NCBI RefSeq assembly: GCF_028335745.1
Contig: NZ_CP116477.1
Coordinates: 4,216,001 to 4,280,000, forward strand
DNA length: 64,000 nt
Direction: 5' to 3'
Source of the DNA: Pectobacterium sp. A5351
Lineage (GTDB): Bacteria > Pseudomonadota > Gammaproteobacteria > Enterobacterales > Enterobacteriaceae
Shown: positions 58,889-64,000 of the stretch, in pieces
Numbering within the stretch: position 1 is the first letter of the stretch
Layout of the letters: each line of letters begins with the position of its first letter
Position numbers and translations under genes: made by a program
Notes under the pieces: generated by a model
The model's database searches: none
Told to the model about the DNA's origin: nothing
Seen by the model: only the letters and a program-made list of their open reading frames with translations

Positions 58889-59246
58889 TGTCATTCCCCT
58901 GAAATATTGAAAAAAAAGACACATCAAGTAGGTCACGCGAAAAACAAAATCGGGCAGGAAAAGTGCAAAAATTTTCAGGAAAACCTCTTCAACGCGACGT
59001 GAGCAGCCGTGTTCAGGCGCCCAATGGGGCTTCTCCGCAACCGCAAAACGCACCTTCGGCAACGAACGGCAACCCCTCCACCATTGATTTTCACGGCGCT
59101 TGACCCCATCTTAGTCAGTAATCCGCAGTAGATATCCGCCTTGCCGAATTTCTCTCTGTAACGGATTGCCCGCAGCAGCCAGTCTGGAACGGCAAAACGA
59201 AGAATCGATCGGCAACGAGATCACCCACAATTATCAGGACGGCACC
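58889..59246. promoter_or_regulatory. Divergent gap between the receptor and prlC
   Basis: A 358-bp region holding both promoters. A GAAAAT box near 58978 on the leftward strand, about 90 bp before the receptor ATG, would fit the -35 of an ECF promoter, but I could not place a -10 with confidence. No Fur-like site is visible here. No gene. Confidence 0.45.
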
Positions 59247-61289
59247 ATGACGAATCCATTACTGACCTCATTTACCCTGCCCCCGTTCTCCAGCATCAAA
59301 ACGGAAGATATTGTCCCTGCGGTGCAATCCGCACTGGATGAATGCCGCGAGACGGTAGAACGCGTGGTGGCGCAAGCGGGGCCGTTTACCTGGGATAATC
59401 TGTGCCAGCCGCTGGCAGACAGCGACGATCGTCTTAGCCGCATTTTTTCCCCCATCAGCCATTTGAACGCCGTGAAGAACAGCCCGGAGCTGCGCGGTGC
59501 TTATGAGCAATGCCTGCCGCTGCTGTCTGAACACAGCACCTGGGTCGGCCAACATGCCGGTCTCTATCAGGCCTATCGCAGCCTGCGCGACGGCGAGCAC
59601 TACGCTGCGCTGAGCGTGGCGCAGAAGAAATCCGTTGATAACGCGCTGCGCGATTTTGAACTGTCCGGTATCGGCCTGTCACCGGAAAAACAGAAACGCT
59701 ACGGCGAAATTTCCGCTCGCCTGTCCGAACTCGGTTCGCAGTACAGCAACAACGTGCTGGATGCCACCATGGGCTGGAGCAAGCTGATTACCGACGTCGC
59801 AGAACTGGATGGCATGCCGGAAAGCGCGCTGGCAGCGGCCAAAGCGCAGGCCGAAGCCAAAGAACAAGACGGCTGGCTGCTGACGCTGGATATCCCAAGC
59901 TACCTGCCAGTAATGACCTACTGCACCAATCAGGCGCTACGTGAAGAGATGTACCGCGCCTACAGCACCCGTGCGTCCGATCAGGGGCCGAACGCGGGCA
60001 AGTGGGACAACAGTGAAGTGATGGCGGAAAAGCTGGCGCTGCGTCACGAGCTGGCACAACTGTTGGGCTTCGATAGCTATGCGCACAAGTCGCTGGCGAC
60101 CAAAATGGCGGAAAACCCGCAGCAGGTGCTCGATTTCCTGACCGATCTGGCGAAACGCGCCCGTCCACAGGCTGAAGAAGAACTCGCGCGGCTGCACGCC
60201 TTCGCTAAAGAACACTACGGCGTGGATGAATTGCAAGCCTGGGATATCACCTACTACAGCGAGCAGCAAAAGCAGCATCGGTATTCCATCAGCGATGAAC
60301 AGCTTCGCCCGTACTTCCCGGAAAACCGCGCGGTGAACGGCCTGTTCGAAGTGGTTAAGCGCATCTTTGGCATCACTGCCAAAGAGCGTAAAGACGTGGA
60401 TGTCTGGCATCCGGATGTCCGCTTCTTCGATCTGTTCGATGAAAGCGGTGAACTGCGCGGCAGCTTCTACCTCGATTTGTACGCCCGCGAGCACAAACGC
60501 GGCGGCGCCTGGATGGATGACTGCGCGGGTAAACTGCGTAAAGGCAACGGCGAACTGCAAAAACCGGTCGCCTATCTGGTCTGTAACTTCAACCGTCCGG
60601 TCAACGGCAAACCGGCCCTGTTTACTCACGACGAAGTCACCACGCTGTTCCACGAATTCGGCCACGGCCTGCACCACATGCTGACCCAGATCGATACCGC
60701 CGGTGTCGCGGGCATTAACGGCGTACCGTGGGATGCAGTCGAACTGCCGAGCCAGTTCATGGAAAACTGGTGCTGGGAACCGGAAGCGCTGGCCTTTATT
60801 TCCGGCCACCACGAAACCGGTGAACCGCTGCCGCAGGAACTGCTGGATAAAATGCTGGCGGCGAAAAACTATCAGGCCGCGCTGTTCATTCTGCGTCAGT
60901 TGGAATTCGGCTTGTTCGATTTCCGCCTGCATGCCGAGTTTGATCCTGCCAAAGGCGCTCAGATTCTGCCAACACTGGCCGACATCAAAGCGCAGGTGGC
61001 CGTGGTGCCAAGCCCAAGCTGGGGCCGCTTCCCGCATGCGTTCAGCCATATCTTCGCGGGCGGCTATGCCGCAGGCTATTATAGCTATCTGTGGGCCGAC
61101 GTGTTGGCAGCCGATGCCTATTCCCGCTTCGAAGAAGAAGGGATCTTCAACCGTGAAACCGGCCAGTCGTTCCTGGACAACATCCTGACTCGTGGCGGTT
61201 CCGAAGAGCCAATGGAGTTGTTCAAACGCTTCCGTGGCCGCGAACCGCAGTTGGACGCCATGCTCGCGCATTACGGCATCAAAGGATGA
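59247..61289 (+). CDS. prlC: Oligopeptidase A
   Basis: 680 residues from [20 protein letters not shown], the same length as E. coli OpdA; upstream frame codons (from 59166) are unlikely. M3 zinc metallopeptidase that degrades signal peptides and short oligopeptides in the cytoplasm. The zinc site is [11 protein letters not shown], with the third ligand in [13 protein letters not shown]. It overlaps rsmJ by 4 bp. Confidence 0.97.
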   Translation: MTNPLLTSFTLPPFSSIKTEDIVPAVQSALDECRETVERVVAQAGPFTWDNLCQPLADSDDRLSRIFSPISHLNAVKNSPELRGAYEQCLPLLSEHSTWVGQHAGLYQAYRSLRDGEHYAALSVAQKKSVDNALRDFELSGIGLSPEKQKRYGEISARLSELGSQYSNNVLDATMGWSKLITDVAELDGMPESALAAAKAQAEAKEQDGWLLTLDIPSYLPVMTYCTNQALREEMYRAYSTRASDQGPNAGKWDNSEVMAEKLALRHELAQLLGFDSYAHKSLATKMAENPQQVLDFLTDLAKRARPQAEEELARLHAFAKEHYGVDELQAWDITYYSEQQKQHRYSISDEQLRPYFPENRAVNGLFEVVKRIFGITAKERKDVDVWHPDVRFFDLFDESGELRGSFYLDLYAREHKRGGAWMDDCAGKLRKGNGELQKPVAYLVCNFNRPVNGKPALFTHDEVTTLFHEFGHGLHHMLTQIDTAGVAGINGVPWDAVELPSQFMENWCWEPEALAFISGHHETGEPLPQELLDKMLAAKNYQAALFILRQLEFGLFDFRLHAEFDPAKGAQILPTLADIKAQVAVVPSPSWGRFPHAFSHIFAGGYAAGYYSYLWADVLAADAYSRFEEEGIFNRETGQSFLDNILTRGGSEEPMELFKRFRGREPQLDAMLAHYGIKG

Positions 61290-62032
61290 GCATCTGCTTA
61301 ATCGCAGAAGAAGGCGCCGATAGTGGCGCCTTATCTTCTCTGGCCGCACGCTGGGGGCTGGTTTCCGATCCCGATGCGGTAATGGCGCTGGTGCTGACCG
61401 CGGAACGTCTGGAATTGCGCAAGCAGGATGAACCGAAACTCGGGGCTATCTTCGTGGATTTCGTTGCAGGAACCATGGCGCATCGTCGTCGCTTTGGCGG
61501 CGGACGCGGCGAGGCGGTCGCTAAAGCAGTGGGTATCAAAAAAGATTACCTGCCGGATGTCGTGGATGCGACGGCCGGGCTGGGTCGCGATGCTTTTATA
61601 CTGGCAGCATTAGGCTGTCGGGTACGCATGGTGGAGCGCAATCCGGTCGTTGCGGCTCTGCTGGACGACGGGTTGCAGCGTGGCTATCGGGACGCAGAAA
61701 TTGGCCCGTGGCTACAAGAGCGGCTGACGCTGCTACACGCGTCGAGCATGACCGCACTACGCGATATCACGCCGCCGCCGGATGTGGTTTATCTCGATCC
61801 GATGTTCCCGCATAAACAAAAGAGCGCGCTGGTGAAGAAAGAGATGCGCGTGTTTCAGTCGCTGGTTGGCGCAGATGACGACGCCGACGCGCTGCTGGAG
61901 CCCGCACGCGCGCTGGCAAAAAAACGCGTCGTGGTAAAACGACCAGACTATGCGTCGCCGCTGGCGGGCGTACCGGCACAATCCATGCTGGAAACCAAAA
62001 GCCACCGCTTCGATTTCTATCTTCCCACCTGA
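61286..62032 (+). CDS. rsmJ: 16S rRNA (guanine-1516-N2) methyltransferase
   Basis: 248 residues (E. coli RsmJ 250), starting in the ATGA overlap with prlC. It methylates G1516 in 16S rRNA. SAM motif [20 protein letters not shown] and the conserved [20 protein letters not shown]. The prlC-rsmJ pair is the standard enterobacterial arrangement. Confidence 0.97.
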   Translation: MSICLIAEEGADSGALSSLAARWGLVSDPDAVMALVLTAERLELRKQDEPKLGAIFVDFVAGTMAHRRRFGGGRGEAVAKAVGIKKDYLPDVVDATAGLGRDAFILAALGCRVRMVERNPVVAALLDDGLQRGYRDAEIGPWLQERLTLLHASSMTALRDITPPPDVVYLDPMFPHKQKSALVKKEMRVFQSLVGADDDADALLEPARALAKKRVVVKRPDYASPLAGVPAQSMLETKSHRFDFYLPT

Positions 62033-62183
62033 AAAATCTCGTCACCGCGATGCTAAGCGTATCGGCGATTAAAAACTTAGCCTGCTTCGCATTTCCTACG
62101 CTGCTTTTGCAAAGTCTGTAGCACAAGTGAGAAGCAAATCGCATAATTCCGCGCATCACCTTTTATGACACTAAGATGACATA

Positions 62184-64000
62184 ATGAAAAAAACACTTCT
62201 GTCACTTCTGCTTTGTTTGAGTACTTCTGCTATGGCCGTTCAGGAACCCGTTAATATTACGATTCTGGGGACATCCGACCTGCACGGTACCTTTGTTCCC
62301 TGGGATTACGCCACCGATACCGCCAACATGGCAGGCAGCCTGAGCCAGATCGCGACGCAGGTGCATAAGGTTCGCGCACAGCAGCCTAACGTGATTCTGG
62401 TTGATGCGGGCGATACCATTCAGGGCAACTTTGTCGAAACCTTCAAAAATGACAAAACCAGCCCGATGATCCTCGGTTTTAACGCCCTGAATTATGACGT
62501 TTGGGTGCTGGGCAACCACGAGTTCGATTTCGGCCTGAACGTACTTTCCACCTCGCTTGATCAGTTCAACGGCACCGCGCTGGCGGGCAACATTTTTTGG
62601 GAGAGCGGTAAACCTTACTTACCGGCCTATAAAATAGTCGAACGACAGGGCGTGAAGATTGGCATCATCGGTATGGATACGCCGATGACCGCAGAGTTCG
62701 CCAAAGGCACTGACCGCGTGAAAGGGCTGAACTTCACCGATCCCGTTGGAGCGGTAAAAACCGTTATCCAGCAAATTCACGATAAGGTCGACGCCATCGT
62801 GCTGGTCGCCCATATGGGCATCGATAACGAGAACCAGCGGCCGGGCACCGGCGTGGGCGACATTGCTCGTGCGAACCCAGAATTAGCCGCTATCGTCGCG
62901 GGCCATATGCACGTAAAAGTGGATAAAGAGGTGATAAATGGCGTGATCGTCACCGAACCAGACAAATACGGTCGCGCACTGTCGCGCATCGATTTGCAGT
63001 TTGAACAACAGAACGGCAAATACGTGCTGATCAATAAGGACAGCTATACCTATTCGATTAAGGACGTGGATTCTGACCGCAAGATGGAAGATATCTACGA
63101 GCCTTATCACAATACCCTGCGCACTAACGCCAACCGTCCGATTGCGCAGCTCCTCGGGCACGATCTGGTGCCGCAAGATGCCGTGAAAGGCATTCCTCAG
63201 GTACACGTACAGGACACGGGTATCAGCGCCCTGTTCCAGGAGGCCAGCCGCCATTACGCCCCCAAAGCGCAGGTGATCGCGCTGCAAATTGATAACGATC
63301 GGCCCAAGCTAAACGTCGGCACTATCTCCGCCAAGGACATTGCCTTTAACTATCAATACGCTGGCGGCGAGATCACGGTTTATCAGCTCACCGGAAAAGA
63401 ACTGAAGAAATACATGGAGTGGTCGGCAGGTTACTTCAATCAGCTACAGGACGGCGATGTGACTTACAGCTTTAATCCGCAGCGCCGCGCGTCCAAGTAT
63501 TCCACCAACGATTTCTTCGACGGCGTGACGTACACCATCGACCTGACAAAACCCGCCGGGCAGCGCATTACCGACCTGAAAATGAATAACGGCACGCCGG
63601 TTAACGATGACATGCCGATTCGTCTGGGCATGAACAGCTACCGCATGGGCCACCTGACGCAGAAAGGCGGCGTACTGGAAGGTATGCAGTTCCCGGTGCT
63701 GTCGGATACCAAAGCGAAATATGGCGAAGAAGCAGGCACGATTCGTAACCTAACCATCCGTTATCTGACCGAGGTGAAAAAAGGCCAATACGAAGGTACG
63801 GTGCCGCAGCGCTGGAAGCTGGCGGGATTGCAGGGCTATGAGCGCGAGCGCCACATTGTCGAATCGCTGCTCAACAGCGGAAAAATCAGCGTGCCGACGT
63901 CAGACGATGGCCGCTACAGCAACGTACAATCCATCAACGTGAAATCGTTACTGCTGCCGGATGCCACGCAGCGGGAGAAACGCGTGGCGGAACTGACGCA
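62184..64000 (+). CDS. Periplasmic metallophosphatase / 5'-nucleotidase, partial
   Basis: 605 residues visible; the right end is outside the window. A signal peptide (MKKTLLSLLLCLSTSAMA) directs it to the periplasm. Calcineurin-type metal motifs are SDLHGTF, DAGDTIQGN, GNHEFDFG, LVAHMG and GHMHVK, then a nucleotidase C-terminal domain (GGEITVYQLTGKELKKYMEW, DFFDGVTYTIDL). It belongs with UshA/CpdB-type nucleotide hydrolases, and the exact substrate is not evident. 151 bp after rsmJ. Confidence 0.9.
   Translation, partial: MKKTLLSLLLCLSTSAMAVQEPVNITILGTSDLHGTFVPWDYATDTANMAGSLSQIATQVHKVRAQQPNVILVDAGDTIQGNFVETFKNDKTSPMILGFNALNYDVWVLGNHEFDFGLNVLSTSLDQFNGTALAGNIFWESGKPYLPAYKIVERQGVKIGIIGMDTPMTAEFAKGTDRVKGLNFTDPVGAVKTVIQQIHDKVDAIVLVAHMGIDNENQRPGTGVGDIARANPELAAIVAGHMHVKVDKEVINGVIVTEPDKYGRALSRIDLQFEQQNGKYVLINKDSYTYSIKDVDSDRKMEDIYEPYHNTLRTNANRPIAQLLGHDLVPQDAVKGIPQVHVQDTGISALFQEASRHYAPKAQVIALQIDNDRPKLNVGTISAKDIAFNYQYAGGEITVYQLTGKELKKYMEWSAGYFNQLQDGDVTYSFNPQRRASKYSTNDFFDGVTYTIDLTKPAGQRITDLKMNNGTPVNDDMPIRLGMNSYRMGHLTQKGGVLEGMQFPVLSDTKAKYGEEAGTIRNLTIRYLTEVKKGQYEGTVPQRWKLAGLQGYERERHIVESLLNSGKISVPTSDDGRYSNVQSINVKSLLLPDATQREKRVAELT

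Noticed and set aside
59937..61349. A 470-codon leftward frame antisense to prlC
   Set aside because: Shadow of prlC, which has all M3 peptidase motifs and the correct length; no independent start or family motif.

Overview
The window reads as a chromosomal segment of a soft-rot enterobacterium, most likely Pectobacterium. The strongest pointers are a convergent, overlapping ExpR/ExpI quorum-sensing pair, ERIC-type intergenic repeats, and Enterobacterales housekeeping neighbourhoods (xylAB/xylFGHR, mtlADR-yibL, glyQS-yiaF, tag-yiaC-ghrB, gor, rlmJ, prlC-rsmJ) whose proteins are close in length and motifs to their E. coli counterparts. Nothing was searched; all names rest on reading the translations and neighbourhoods.

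Positions 1-5.7 kb are accessory. An AbiE-type toxin-antitoxin pair runs off the left edge and has two inverted-repeat operators. It is followed by short tandem repeats, an IS150-like IS3-family element (1983-3429) inserted in the spacer of a palindrome, a 51-residue four-cysteine microprotein, an orphan antitoxin-like fragment, a lipoprotein, an ERIC element and an unknown 128-residue protein. From 5.7 to 13.3 kb come an AI-2E family permease, a GrpB-like protein, a GlpM/YdgC membrane protein, some gene debris, expR/expI, argG with a candidate ARG box, and a DJ-1 family protein.

Positions 13.4-24.5 kb hold the complete D-xylose uptake and catabolism locus: xylR and xylFGH leftward, xylAB rightward, flanked by wecH and aldB. 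From 24.6 to 38.7 kb are fdhD, sodA with a Fur box, an HBM-type chemoreceptor with a textbook sigma-28 promoter, yibL-mtlR-mtlD-mtlA with four CRP-like sites, yiaF, glyS-glyQ and a TauE/SafE transporter.

Positions 39-48.8 kb hold tag-yiaC, ghrB and then the least characterised system in the window. It is a tightly coupled six-gene operon: binding protein, two permeases, a fused double ATPase, a luciferase-like flavin monooxygenase, and a fused CMD/AhpD-like protein. Four successive 4-bp ATGA overlaps link the last five genes. It looks like an import-and-oxidise pathway for an unknown small molecule. A Fur-boxed siderophore-interacting reductase lies convergent to it.

Positions 49.9-64 kb hold a YefM/RelE-type toxin-antitoxin pair with paired palindromic operators, gor, rlmJ and yghW. 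An iron or haem surface-signalling cluster follows (STN-domain TonB-dependent receptor, FecI sigma, FecR, TonB) with a Fur box before fecI. The window closes with prlC-rsmJ and a truncated periplasmic 5'-nucleotidase. Three ERIC-family repeats in different states each sit in the 5' region of a gene.
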